Shown in pieces: positions 1-14,000 of a DNA stretch of 64,000 nt (its first letter is position 1; each line of letters opens with the position of its first letter). This DNA is from Calamus simplicifolius. Its lineage: Eukaryota > Streptophyta > Magnoliopsida > Arecales > Arecaceae. A program made the position numbers and the translations under genes. The DNA is taken from NCBI GenBank assembly GCA_900491605.1, contig UESW01004420.1, positions 193,796 through 257,795 of the forward strand. The letters are read 5' to 3'. The notes under the pieces were generated by a model that was given only the letters and a program-made list of their open reading frames with translations, was not told the DNA's origin and made no database searches.

Positions 1-1546
1 TAACCAATTCAATCAAGATTAGATCTATCTTAGAACTGACTTAGAACTAACCCAGTACTCATAACCATTTTTTTTCTTTTTTGTTCAATATATGTATGAC
101 AACTAATAGCTTTTTTTTTTTAAAAAAAAAGTTGTGTTCTATAAAAAGAATACACATAGTGTTTGTTAACTAATTTGATACTTAATTATCTTTTAATAAA
201 GATGGTAAACAACTTATGAATTGGATATGTAAAAAGGATGGTTAGTTCTTAGGTTCTGGTTAGGCAAGGTTAAGAAAGGCATAATTAAAGCCTGAAATTT
301 AAATCTTAAAGGTGAATTCAGATCTGGGCATGACTACAGAACTTCATTCATTGAAGTCAGTTCCATGAATTGTGAAGAAAATAGTAGGATTTTTACATAC
401 ATCCAGGGCAGCATATAAAAGTGAAACATCCTTTTTTCTGATGAAAAGATGACAGCTTAATTTACTGAGTCATGAAATTCGTTACAACATCTTCCAGCAA
501 TTGATCCAAAGAATAGAAAAAGAGGAATCCTCCAGGCAACTCTGATTAACCAACAAGAGCATTTTATGTAGTCCAAATCGATAACAACTTCTAAAACTTT
601 TTGGAGCTCTTATCTTTCAACATATGAGAAATCAATATTGGCCTTATGGTGTAAGTTTGGAGGCTTCCAACGAGTCAATAATGGACTAACTCAAAATCTC
701 GACCTCACAAAAATTCAATCAACAGATTTTCAAATATGGTAGCTACCACTAACGGTTACTTTTCTCCAATAGGCATTCTTTAAATAATAAAGCTTGACTC
801 ACATAGGATCTCATCCAATTCACAATGCTCTTCCCCCTTTTCCCCCCTCTACTAGATTATATTTATAGGTAAGGCAATTGTACAAGCTCTCCAGAGAATA
901 ATTTGGACACATGAAGTCTCTGATGGGTTGCCAGACTTAATGATGCCCGCCTAAACTCGAATTGCTAGTTGAGCCCTTCTCCAACTTCTTTTGTTATATG
1001 CTAAGCACTCTTTAACTGTAAAATTGTCTTGAAGAAATGAAATGAACACAATAATCTTCATGGTCAGACAATATTGTTGGCAAAAACATATTGTGAATCA
1101 ATTGCTCACCCCATTTCTTTTGATTCTTATCAATAGGCAACTAATCTTTGTACCTGTAACATGAGACCCTTGGGCGAGAGCACTTCAAGTGAACCACTTA
1201 AATGACTTGATGATGTAAATCCTCAATCAATGGATTACATGCGAAAATATATTATCCTGGTTTTCTTTTGACCATCAAGAACCACAAGGCATTTCCGATC
1301 ATCAAATGATGTAATTGGATGGAAGCCACAGAAGATTTAACTGATTTTGTTGCAATAGCAATTAACAAGAGATAATAAACAGATGCGCTTAACCCACATT
1401 GATAGTCTCTCTTGTTTAACATCCTAACCTTCTACCAAAACCATACCTGCCATTTTTATATGGTACATTGGAAACTGGGTCTTTGATCACAAAAAAGACC
1501 ACATTTTTGAGCTTTCACCATGCTCGTTCCCAGTGGTGCACCTTGG
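1..1546. other. 3' flank of the NPY gene, no gene seen
   Basis: AT-rich DNA following the stop codon of the minus-strand NPY gene. The part nearest 1546 should hold its 3' UTR. No convincing open frame, RNA gene or repeat was found. Confidence 0.5.
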
Positions 1547-2092
1547 TTATGAAACTGAGTGTCTTGTGTTCCTTGAGGGTGTGGACTTTGGCTCATCCTG
1601 GTTTGTTGAGCTTGGGCTACCAGATGTATCAGAGCTACTGTTCTCTCCCCCCTGCCCTTTGCTTGACAGCAGCTTGCCTAGCATCTTCTTTGGCATCATG
1701 GTGCCTTTCACCTTGCCTTCGCCAGGTTTGTCATTGCCATTGTTCTTAGTAGCATTGTTGCTGCTGCTGCTCCTCTCACTTTCTTTACCACCCATGAGCT
1801 TCATAGACTTGAGCGACTTGAGGTCTTCAACTGTTGGGACCCCATCCCAATCGTCCTCTGTGTTGGTAGTGACAACTGATCTTGAACTCCCATAGGAACG
1901 GCCGCTGTTCTCAGCGCGGCCTGCGGTAGCAGCTGCTGCTCTAACCTGCTCAAAGAAGAGGACCTGGACAACCACCCGCAGAGGAAGGCGCTCATTCTGC
2001 ACAGCATGAGTGCAGGCATCTGCAGACAGCTTCTTGCAGTCCATCAGACCACATAGCTTCTTTCTCTCACTTTTGCTCAGGCCTGGGTGCTC
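1547..2092 (-). CDS. NPY: NPY exon 4 (C-terminal, stop)
   Basis: It begins at GAG after an acceptor ending in GAGCAG and reads EHPGLSKSERKKLCGLMDC, the family's most conserved stretch. It continues through the low-complexity Ser/Asn/Lys tail to a TAA at 1549-1547. The junction with exon 3 rebuilds AIDMYLK-EHPGLSKSE, as expected for NPH3 proteins. Confidence 0.95.
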   Translation of the reverse strand, partial: EHPGLSKSERKKLCGLMDCKKLSADACTHAVQNERLPLRVVVQVLFFEQVRAAAATAGRAENSGRSYGSSRSVVTTNTEDDWDGVPTVEDLKSLKSMKLMGGKESERSSSSNNATKNNGNDKPGEGKVKGTMMPKKMLGKLLSSKGQGGENSSSDTSGSPSSTNQDEPKSTPSRNTRHSVS

Positions 2093-5000
2093 CTGCTCAT
2101 AATAATAAGAATGAAGCATTCAAATTCTAGTAGCTAAAATAGTAGCAACTCTATCACATAATAACGCATTGAATATAATTCTCCAAGCCTACAACATGGT
2201 TCTAAGAAGCAGATTTTTAAATTCAACCCTATACAGAATTTATAATTTCAGTCCTTTCATAGTAATGGAAGCAAATAAATCATTCAGAAGGATTAAGAAA
2301 GAATGTAACAATGGAAGCATATATTAAAAGATTTCTACCTTCAGATACATGTCAATTGCACGATAAAGCCCATCGTGCACTGGCCTTGAGTCAGCTGATA
2401 CCATTTCAGCGACATCAACAAACTTTGGAAGAGGTAGGTTGGGGTCTTTTGATATCTCGGCAAGATACCCATCAACCAGCTTTGCTACGGCTACCTTTGA
2501 ACTACCTGAAACTAAAGCTGGGCTCCTCGTCTCCTCAAGCACTTCAGATACCTTTGGGCTGGTTTGAGCAGCACCATTGTCCTGCATCACAAATTCCTCC
2601 ACTATACAAAGAACCATGTCAATATCGTACAAAGTGTCCTCCCCTGCCATGCTGGGGATCAAAAGATCAGGTACTGAAGCTTCTTCTAATTGGCAGCCTA
2701 TTCGCTTGATGAGTTCTTTCTTAGCCATTTCGCTGGAATCCAATAAAATTGCAGCCCTTAGTAGCTTAAGAAGGAAACTGCATGATACTGAACCTTTTTC
2801 TGCTGGCAATAACCAGATAATAGTCTCCAGCAGTGACCTACTTTTCATGACATCACCACCATGGATCAGGGACCCTTTGCCAAAACCTGGGAGTCTTCTA
2901 TATGTGTAGGCTTTCAGAGCCTCTCCAATCACTTCTCTGGACATTTTTCCCTTGGATTTGATGGCCATTATAAGCCGCTTGTAGAAATCCATTTCAAGCT
3001 CACACAGGTCCTCAACCCACCAGTCCTTAGGTACCGACTGCTGTTTTTTGACCCCATTCCAGTGTGTATCAAGACCATTTTCTGATGGAAGTTTCCTTCG
3101 GTTGTAAGTGTAGGACCACTCCACCTTGGAAGCATCAATGGAGGCCTTGGAAGATATAGAATCTATGCAATGGCCAACCAATTTCAGGTCCTCAGACCAA
3201 GGTAGCAGAGACTTTGTAGTCTGGAGAACTATAATCGAGTCTTTCCAGCTGCGGAATATGCTTGTGTTGAGGAAGACTTCAATTTTATAAATCAGATTCC
3301 CTTTCTCTACAGATTCATGCATTTCTAGAAACTCTGCTGCACAACGGGCTGCAACTACATTGTAGGCATTGAGGGTGACAGTCACACCATAACAAAATTT
3401 AGCACAAATCTCAAAGGCAGCTGGGCCACCGGGGATATTAAAAATGTGAAGCTCATTACTGCTTTCATCACTGGTAGCTGCCACCAGCTTTTGCAAGTGA
3501 GCACTCTTGGACAACAGAGGAAACTGCATTTTTTTAAATTGGTGTAGAAGAGGTAAGCACAATAAGTAAAAGAAAACAAGGTCTGAAGGAAATTGAACCA
3601 GCAAGAATCAAGAGATTAAACGCATTGATCCATGAATGATGTATTTCTATGCATAAATGAGAGTCTATCACCTTTTTTGAACCATCCCCTTCATTTTATG
3701 TATTATGATAACATGAAATGTGTTTTAAGGATGCATGAATGATAAAGGTATCATAGTTTGAAAGCATGGACATATAAAAGATAATTGCCTAGTTGAAAAG
3801 GTGTTACATGTTATCATAATTCATTTTATGTATTATGATAACATGAAATGTGTTTTAAGGATGCATGAATGATAAAGGTATCATAGTTTGAAAGCATGGA
3901 CATATAAAAGATAATTGCCTAGTTGAAAAGGTGTTACATGTTATCATAATTCATTTTATGTATTATGATAACATGAAATGTGTTTTAAGGATGCATGAAT
4001 GATAAAGGTATCATAGTTTGAAAGCATGGACATATAAAAGATAATTGCCTGGTTGAAAAGGTGTTACATATCCCAACAATTACTAGGAAAACCATTACCA
4101 TCCAGATTTACTCATACAAGTTCTAACACAATGGCCTAGCAGTAAAAGTCTAAGGAAATTTGTTATAATTATCAATATCTATTCTTTGGTGTTATTAGCT
4201 AACACCTGCATTTAGAAGAAAGAATTCAAACATGTCAGCACACTTAAATCTCCGCATGTCCATTTTAATGAATATATTGAAGTTCAAAATTACTGAAATA
4301 CAATTTCCACTAGTAGTGCAGAGGAGTCCTATCTACTTCGTGCAAGGTAAGTGCATTTGCCACAAGGTGAGTGGACTAATGTACTGAAGTCAAACATTCA
4401 GAGTCCATGCATAATCAATTCAAACATTCATCATGATAGGAAAACCAGAGTTCCTACCTTGTGTAGACGGAATTTAACTTCTCCTACGTGAACAACAATG
4501 TCAGTTGCCAGTTCAGTTGCCACAAATCTGCAAAGTTAAACAACTCTTTGAAAAGCGCAACATTGACTGAGCTAAATGAGCAAAAACAATCAAATTTAAA
4601 CACTGTAATCATAGATATTATTATAGGTATAAGTAGAACAGATGAAAGGGGAATTAGACTTGCAGAATGACTAAGATGTGACTTGCTGGCAATGAGCTCA
4701 TGTAACCAAGTAATTGTTTTTTCATACAACTAATATATAATATGCTAGACTTTTCAAGAAAAAAAAAAGTGTCTTTATTTAAAATGTCTCAGCTACCCAA
4801 ACAGTGTCTTTATGTTTCACCATGCTTACAGATCAGCAATTTACAGCAGAAAACTTATACATATCACTATATTTTAGTGAAAGGAAAGCTGTTTCATTTA
4901 TTTTGTTTGAACATCATGGGCTTCATACACATACCAACCTCAAAATTTCTATGTGGGTCACTATCCATTTATTTAGCTAATTTTGCAAAGGAACTAACTA

Positions 5001-8000
5001 CACATGAGAGTTTTTCTCCCCTTTCCCACCAAAGAAAGATCTGGATTAAATCATATCTAAGCTGAAAAACATGTAGCTGGTTCTCAATCAATTTTTTTTT
5101 ATTGGAATTGGCTCTCATTCCATGTTCATGGATAGGCTTTGCTGATTTAGTAATAATGATGTTCAAAAAAATCCTCTAAAATTCTTCATTAGACAATAAT
5201 AACCCCCATGCCAACAACCAATAGTTAGTTGCAGACAAACAACCACTGAAATAGTGTCAATCATGGCTTGACACTCTACCTCAACACAGCGAGAAACTAC
5301 CTTGTTTCTCAACCTTCCAAGATATAAGGGAGTCTCCAAGCCACATTAGCTAGTGATGGAGCGATGATCAGCCCAATTAACATCATAATATGTCCAAAGT
5401 TGAAGAGAAGGATGAAGAAATTGTTGGATCTGGTGTGGTGCTCCCAAGGCTCAGGAGAACATGGGAAGGCCAAAGTCCACACTTCATGAAGTGTCATGGA
5501 GGATTCTAGAGTTGTTTTAGGCTCTAAGTTATCTCAAGGCTCATGTTGGGCTATGAGCTTTGAGAGGGCTAACTTATATTGGGCTAGGTATGAGTCCAAA
5601 GGTTTTGAGATTAAGTCAAGCCATGGTTGTACATAGACTTAAGGTTAACTTAATCTCATTGGGTTAGCCGTGAGAGTTTTTTTGAGTCAGGGTCAAGCCA
5701 ACTTAGCCTTGTATTTAAACCCTAGGCCCTAGGGTTTGTGTAAGAAATGCATTGATTCTTTTCTTCCAAGAAAATAATTTTCTCTTTCTTCCCTCACCCT
5801 AGCCGCCGCCCTCTCTTCCAAGGAGGTGTGAGCAACCCTAGCCACCCTCTTCTCTCTCTTCCCACATGTGGTTTCTCTCTCTTGATGACCTTTTCTCTAG
5901 AGCATTTTATCTCTCTAGGATGTTTCTCTCTCTTCTCTTTACTTGCTCTCTCTCTAGGAGGCGACATCTCTATCTATTGCAAGGGGGGATGCGTGAATCC
6001 AAGGAGGCAGATAGTTTCTCTCTCTAAGAGCATTTTCTTTCTCTAGCACTTTGTCTCTTATTTTCTCTCTCTAGGAAGGCCACTCTCTCCCTTATCCGCA
6101 CGTCCTTCTCTCTTGGTAGTTAGAAAAGCATGAGATCCTTGGGATGCCACTTTCTCTCTCTAAACATCCTTTTTCTCTTTCTAACATGTGCCCCAAGTTT
6201 CTCTCCTAGGAGTCCTTTCTTTTGTGAATTCTTTTTCTCTCTTGCATGGGACCAGGTGGCTACCCTATTCTCTCTAATGGCTGATTTTTGGTCTAAATCC
6301 AGGGATTTTTCACAACAGTTGCTCCAAGCATCAATTGGTTTGTCTTAACAATTGGTATCAGAGCCAGGTTCGCAAGGAGAAAGAAGAGTAGATTCGGGAT
6401 TGAAAATCTTCAAAGGGCTAAAAAATTCCAACAATGCTTCATCAAGGTATTTCTCAATCTTTTGATGTTTTTTGCTGTATTTTTGGTATTAGATCTAGCC
6501 ATGGGTAGCAGCATCAAGGTGGATTTTGAGAAATTTGATGAAAAGGAAGCTTTTCTAAGTAAAAAGTTTGGGTAGAGGATCTTTTGGTGTAGCATGAGTT
6601 AGATCTGGCATTGGAAGAACACCCAGATGGGATGTCAGATCGGCAGTGGACGTCGCTGGAAAAAATGGGCGTGTTTAGCAATTAGAGGGTGCTTGGCATA
6701 TTCAGCCATTTATTCAGTACTGAAGGAGAAGACTCCCTAGGAACTCTGGTTGAAGTTGCATACTCTCTACATGGTAAAGAACATGTGCAACAAGTTGATG
6801 TTGAAGAAGCACCCCTATAGCCTTCGGATGGCAGAAGGTGAAGACGTGGTAGCCCACATCCAGGTGTTCGACCAGATCAGCAATGAGTTGCTAAATATTG
6901 GGGTGAAGATGGAGGAAGACAAGTCTTTGCTGCTCTTATGTTCGCTGCCCTCTTTGTATAATCTGTTCGTTACAATACTGCTTTATAGGAAGGAGACTCT
7001 TTACTATAAAGATATTGTCTCGGTGCTACATACCAATGAGTAGAGGAAAAGGATGACTAAGGAACGAGTTCCACATGAGGGTTTTTCTGTAGAGGAAAGG
7101 TCCGGAAGAGGCAGGGACAGGAGCAAGCAAAGAGGATAGCCAAAGTCTAGGAAGGGCAAGAGAAAAGCCAAGTGTTTCAAATATGGTGAAGTTGGACATT
7201 ACAAAAGGAACTGTCCCAAGTGGAAGAGTCGAAAAGAGGTAAAGGACATGAATCTTTGAGTACAGTTGCTGATCAGGAGGTAAAGGATGACCTCTTGGTT
7301 GTATCAGATGGTTACAGGCACAACACAGAAGTATGGACCTTTGACTCAGCCTATTCATATCACTACATTCCAAATCGGGTTTGGTTTAGCACATACACCG
7401 AGGTTGATGAGAGGAGTGTGACTCTTGAAAATGATTACCCTTGCAAGGTGGCTGGCATTAGCACAGTGAGAATGAGGATGTTTGATGGGATAATGTGGAC
7501 TTTCATCGGTATGAAGCATGTCCCAGAGCTCAAGAAGAATCTGGTATCACTGGGGTATATGGAGCGGAGTGGTTACAGTTTCAGCAGTCATGCCAAGAGT
7601 GTTCTAAACATCTCCAAAGGAGCAATGATGGTGATGAGAGGGAGAAGGCCAGAAAACAACCTCTACAGGATGAAGGGATCTATAATGACCGAGAGATCTG
7701 AGGCAACAGCTGTGGCACAGGATCCTCGAGATGTGTACAAGATGTGGCATTACCTCTTAAGCCACACGGAAGATAGGGGTTTGAAGGAACAGAAGAGAAT
7801 TTAATTCATAATCAGCACAGCTAGAAGTGCAGCACCCTTAGAATTGGTACATACAGATGTATAGGGACTAGCCAAAAATGGGGCAAGATACTTCTTAACC
7901 CTGATAGATGATTTTGCAAGGAAGGTTTGAGTCTGCTTCATGAGGGAGAAATCAGAAGTCTTTACTAGATTCAAAGTTTGGAAAGCTGAGGTGGAGAAAG

Positions 8001-11000
8001 AACGGGGTTGCAATGTGAAGTGTCTGAGGTTAGACAATGGCGGAGAGTACACCAGCAAAGAGTTTCATAGCTTTTGTGAGTGGGCCATCAAAAGGCACTT
8101 CTCAGTGAAGAAAACTCCTTAACAAAATGAGGTGGCCAAGAGAATGAACAGAATACTATTGAAAAAGGCAATGGGCATAAGGCTGCATGCAAGACTTCCA
8201 AAGGTGCTCTGGGTTGATGCAGTAGATGCAACCAGTTATTTGGTTAATTGATCGCCGCACACCAGGTTGGATGGAGGCATTTCAAAGGAGATGTCTAGAA
8301 GGAAGGCTAGCCTAAACCATCTGAAGGTGTTTAGGTGCACGGCATATGTGCACGTTGGTGCTGGAGAGCAGAGCAAGCTAGACGTCAAGTCAAAGAAGAT
8401 GGTGTTCCTGAGCTATCCAAGTGGTATCAAGAGGTATCGATTGTGGAATCCCTTGGAGAAGAAAATCGTTATCATCAGGGATGTGACCTTTGATGAGAAC
8501 TCAATCCTCTAAAAGTAAGATGACATGTGTTAAATATGTCTTGAATTTTATATATCGGGCCCGGTTTTTGACCCGACCCGATATTCTTGTTGGGTCCGGA
8601 CCAAACCGGTCCGCTAGGGTTTATTTTATGGAAGTATTTTTTTGGGGCGTATATATATATACGTGTGAAACTTCTGTAACCTAAATCTTCTCCTCTCTTT
8701 TTGATAATGGAATTTTGTTTGCCTTGCCCGTGGATGTAGATCACCATGATCGAACCACGTAAATTCTTGGTGTTCCTTTGTTTGCTTATTGTTTGATTTG
8801 TTTATTGAATCTGATTTCCGCAACAAACTGGTATCAGAGCTTTGGTTCGGAAATAATTTTTGTTGAAAAAAAAAGAGGGGATAAACCTAACCCTAATCTT
8901 TTTTTTTTGTATTGTCTCCGCCTCTTCTTCATCTGAGCGTGTGCGGCGACGGCTTGGAGGAGCGGTGCTTTCGCCGAATTCCTCCCTCGCTCTCGCCTTC
9001 TCATATTTCCTCCAACCCCCGGACGGCTTCGCGGGTCTGCTGCGTCAATTTCTCGAGCGCCTCGAAGGCGTGAGATCCCCTGGGAGGAGCCCTCTGCTTC
9101 CCCTTCCTCCTAGCTCTCAAGTCGGGCAGCCCCGTCCCCAATCCCTGCACCTCAGAAGAAGGGGGCATAGAAACCCTTCCCTCAACCTGGTAACGATCTG
9201 GACCAACTCCTTGACAGCGCTTTGGACGACTTCACCAAGCTTGATCTCACTCCCTCTCAAAGGAGCGGTGGTGTTGGAGATGGGAAAGGAAGAGGAGGAG
9301 GAGGTGGGGTCGGCCATAGAATAGCGGCGGGATAGCAGGAATAACGTCTCGAGAGTGGAAACGGACGCTTGTTCGCCGAGAGAAGAGGAAGGACCCCACG
9401 GCCACGGCGAAGACGCCGTGGCAACGAGCGGCCGACTGTTGGGGAAGAGGTCATCTTGTTCCTTCTAAACCAAGCGACGAACACCTTGAATCAAGCCTAA
9501 TATCTGGAGCTTTAGGAGATCACTCGAAGGCTCTGTTCCTTGAAAAAGAAACAGAGTTGAAGTCTTCTCTACCACTGGCGAACATATCTCCCTCCTGCAG
9601 CGAATTGGCTAGTGGGAATCGAAAAGAAGGCCTCGGTTGATGCAGTTGAGATTATTCTGGATCTCAAACGGCTGCCTCAGATATTCTTGCTGGGCAGTAC
9701 GGCGACGGCTGTGGAGGAAGTCGAGCGTGCTGTCCTAGATTCAGGGGTTTCTTCATCATCCAAAAGGCTAGGGCTTTTGCACCGGATTTCAGCCTCCTCT
9801 GTTCCGTCCGTGAAGCTGTTCCCAGGATCTCTTCTTCTTCTTCAATCCAAACGGAAAGGTCGTTTCGTTCTTAGAAATTCTTGGGATGTCATCTTTGAAG
9901 TTTCAGATTGCACCATTTGATGGACAGAACAACTTTGGATTATGGAGAATAAAGATGAAGGCTTTATTGAAGCGAGAGGGTTCTGTTAGGGCACTGGATA
10001 ATAATTATACAGATGACATGACCACGGCTGAGATTGAAGAGATGGATGAGAAGGCGCATAGTGCGATCCAGTTGTCTCTAGAAGACAATGTTTTGCGAGA
10101 AGTCGCAGATGAGGAAACAACAGCCGGTCTTTGGAAGAAACTGGAAAGTCTCTACATGAAGAAATCTTTAACATCGAGACTTTATTTGAAGCAGCGTCTT
10201 TATACCCTAAAGATGCGAGAAGGTACGCCTATTAAGGAACACTTGAATGAGTTTAATAAGATTGTTATGGATATGAAAAATCTAGATATTAAACTCGAGG
10301 AAGAAGATCAAGCTTTGATCGTGTTATGCTCATTGCCTGCCTCATACGAAAATTTTGTGAACTCGATGCTTTATGGACGTGAATCCATAACTCTAGAGGA
10401 TGTTAAAGCATCCTTGAATTCTGCAGAATTGAGAACAAAATTGAATGGAAATACTAGTGGAGACAGGGCAGATGGTTTATTCGTGAGAGGTAGGGCAAAG
10501 AAAAAGGATAAAGCTTTTAGAAAGAAATCTGTTGGTCGTTCAAAATCTAGGCCACCTGGAGATACGACGAACGTTGAGTGCTACTATTGTCACAAGAAAG
10601 GACATTACAAGTCAGATTGTCCTGTGCTCAAGAGAAAGGATAAGCAACGTAGTCAACGTCAAGATGCGGCGAATATTGCTGAGAAAGATGAGTCTAGTGT
10701 GTCAGACAGAGTTCTTACGACATGCTCTGTTGTTAGTTTTTCAAACGATGTTTGGATAATGGATACAGGAGCATCATATCACATGTGCCCAAATAGGGAA
10801 TGGTTCACCACATACGAACCATTGAATGGTGAATCAGTTTTTATGGGAAATGATGCAGTATGCAAAATTGTGGGAATTGGTACTGTTCAGATTAAGTGCC
10901 ATGACAAAGTTGTGAGAACCTTGACTGAAGTTAGGCACATACCAGACTTAAAGAGAAACCTTATTTCTTTGAGCTGTTTGGATTCCATTGGGTGTATGTA

Positions 11001-14000
11001 CTCAGGTGGAGGTGGAGTTCTAAAAGTCACCAAAGGCAATCTAGTTGTGATGAGAGGAAACAAGGTGAATCACTTGTATCATCTACAGGGTAGCACAGTT
11101 ATGGGTTCTTCGATTGGCACAGCAAATTCTGTTTCTGCTGATGATAGAACAAAATTGTGGCATATGCGTTTGGGCCATATGAGTGAGCGTGGCATGACAG
11201 TTTTGAGTAAACGTGGTTTACTATGTGGTGAGCGGACAACCTCACTAGATTTCTGTGAGCACTGTGTTCTTGGCAAGCAGTGCAAGGTCAGTTTTAGTAC
11301 AGGCACACATTCAACGAAGGGTACACTCGACTACATACATTCTGATTTATGGGGACCGGCACAGGTTCCATCTAAGGGTGGTGCTCTTTACTTTGTGACA
11401 TTTATTGACGATTATTCCAGAAAAGTTTGGGTTTATTTTCTGAAAAGAAAAAGTGAAGTGTTTGAAACCTTCAAGAAGTGGAAAGCCCTTGTTGAGAATC
11501 AGACAGGGAAGAAGATCAAACGTCTGAGGACCGATAACGGTCTTGAGTTCTGTGGTGGTGATTTTAATGAATTCTGTGCAGATGCAGGTATCGTTCGACA
11601 CCGTACAGTCAGGTACACTCCACAGCAAAATGGAGTGGCAGAAAGGATGAACAGAACTTTATTGGAGAGGGCAAGATGCATGCTCTCTAATGCTGGCATG
11701 GAAAAGGCTTTTTGGGCTGAAGCAGTTAACACGTCTTGCTATCTGGTTAATCGTTCTCCTTCAACAGCAATTGAATGCAAGACTCCTTTTGAGATGTGGT
11801 CAGGTAAGCCTTGTGATTATTCAAATCTAAAGGTTTTTGGATGCCCTGCTTACTATCATGTTAAGGATGGTAAACTTGAACCTAGAGCAAAGAAGTGTAT
11901 CTTTGTTGGTTATGCTGATGGCGTGAAGGGTTATCGTCTGTGGTGCATAGAACCTAATTCACCTAAATTCATTATTAGTAGGGATGTTACTTTTAATGAA
12001 AAGTTTATGCTAGATCAAAGGAATGTTGTTGATGAGTCTGCAGGAAACCATGAGAGTGATACAAATGAGGTGGAGGTTCAGGTCGAGCTTCGAAAAAAGG
12101 GCTCTCAAAATGATTTGAGCGAGCAAATTGTTACTATTGATTCTAGTTCAGATGAGGAAGCTCTAGATGAGGTGGAGCAGCCATACTCTATTGCTACTGG
12201 CAGAGAAAGGAGGGAGATTCGAGCCCCTCAAAAATATGGGTTTTCTGATCTGGTGGCTTATGCTCTTACGACAGCAGAAGATATGGGTATTCAGGAACCA
12301 TCTACTTATACTGAAGCTGTTACTTGTTCGGAATCAGAAAAGTGGACTGTTGCTATGGCTGAAGAACTGGAATCACTTCACAAGAACCAGACTTGGGACT
12401 TGGTGCCATTGCCTAAAGAAAAAAGAGCCATTGGGTGTAAATGGGTCTTTAAGAAAAAGGAAGGTATTCCAGGCGTTGAAATTAGTAGATGCAAGGCAAG
12501 ACTTGTAGCTAAAGGTTACAATCAGAGGGAGGGAATTGATTATGATGAAGTGTTCTCTCCTGTTGTGAAACACACTTCTATTCGTGTGTTGCTGGCTATA
12601 GTTGCTCAATTTGACTTAGAGCTTGAGCAACTCGATGTGAAGACAGCCTTTTGCATGGTGAGCTTGAGGAGACTATTTATATGGCCCAGCCTGAGGGCTA
12701 TTATGTAGAAGGCAAGGAAGATCATGTATGTCGATTGAAGAAATCGTTGTATGGTTTGAAGCAGTCTCCAAGACAGTGGTATAAAAGATTCGACAGTTTT
12801 ATGATACGGAGCGGTTATCATAGGAGCAGCTATGATAGTTGTGTGTACTTCAGGAAGGTTTCAGATAAATCCTTTGTCTATCTCCTTTTATACGTGGATG
12901 ACATGCTCATTGCTGCAAAGAACATGACAGATGTGTTGATCTTGAAGAAATGTCTCAGTAAGGAGTTTGAAATGAAAGATCTGGGTCCTGCCAAGAAGAT
13001 CTTAGGAATGGAGATTCAGAGAGACAGAAAAGCAGGTAAGTTATATCTCTCACAGAGGAGATATATTGAGAAGGTACTTGAGAAGTTTGGGATGCAAAAC
13101 TCTAAGCCTGTCAGTACACCTTTAGCATCACATTTTAGACTCTCAGCTATACATTCACCTCAGTCAGAGGTCGAGGAGGCTGCAATGTCTCCTGTCCCAT
13201 ACTCCAGTGCAGTTGGTAGCTTGATGTACGCTATGGTATGCACTCGTCCCGACATTGCGCAGGCAGTTAGTGTGGTTAGCAGATATATGGCACATCCTGG
13301 AAAGGTCCATTGGCAGGCAGTGAAATGGATACTTAGGTATCTTAGAGGCTCCACAAAATTGGGCCTAATGTTTGATAGAAATAGTTCTAACTGTACTTCT
13401 GTTGTGGGATTTGTGGATTCTGATTATGCTGGGGATATTGATAAGAGAAGATCTTTGACTGGCTATCTTTTCACATTATCTGGCTCGGCTATAAGTTGGA
13501 GATCAACCTTACAGTCGACAGTTGCTTTGTCTACAACAGAGGCAGAGTATATGGCAGCAGCAGAAGCAGTAAAAGAAGCTATTTGGTTACGAAATCTTGT
13601 TCAAGAACTTGGGCTCAAGCAGGAAGACAATTCAGTTGTCTTTTGTGACAATCAGAGTGCTATTTGCTTGATTAAAAATCAAGCATATCATGAGAGGACT
13701 AAGCACATTGATATCAAGTATCATTTTATTCGAGAGGCATTTACTGAGAGAAATATTACAGTAAAGAAAGTAGATACTGCTGACAATCCTGCTGATATGC
13801 TGACCAAGATAGTTCCCGCCAACAAGTTTAAGCATTGCTTGGACTTGATTGGCATGCTTGTTTGAGGTTTGCTCCTTCTGGGGCTTGGTGGCGAGGTGAA
13901 TGAAAGTTCTATTTTTGTTTTCCTGAAGTGGATATGTTTTTTCGTTGCATCCCTTGTTTCCTACACCGAGTTAGCTCACGTAGGCTTAGGGATGCTGGGA

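Noticed and set aside
3524..3604. N-terminal extension of exon 3 (starting MLVQFPSDLVFF)
   Set aside because: It is intron 2 sequence upstream of acceptor TGCAG; exon 2 supplies the conserved residues instead.
3691..4070. Possible CRISPR-like or satellite array
   Set aside because: Units are contiguous with no unique spacers, only three copies, in a plant intron.
8860..9324. 154-codon plus-strand ORF after the primer site of B
   Set aside because: It lies in the untranslated leader, spans the border of the foreign insert and has no counterpart in C.
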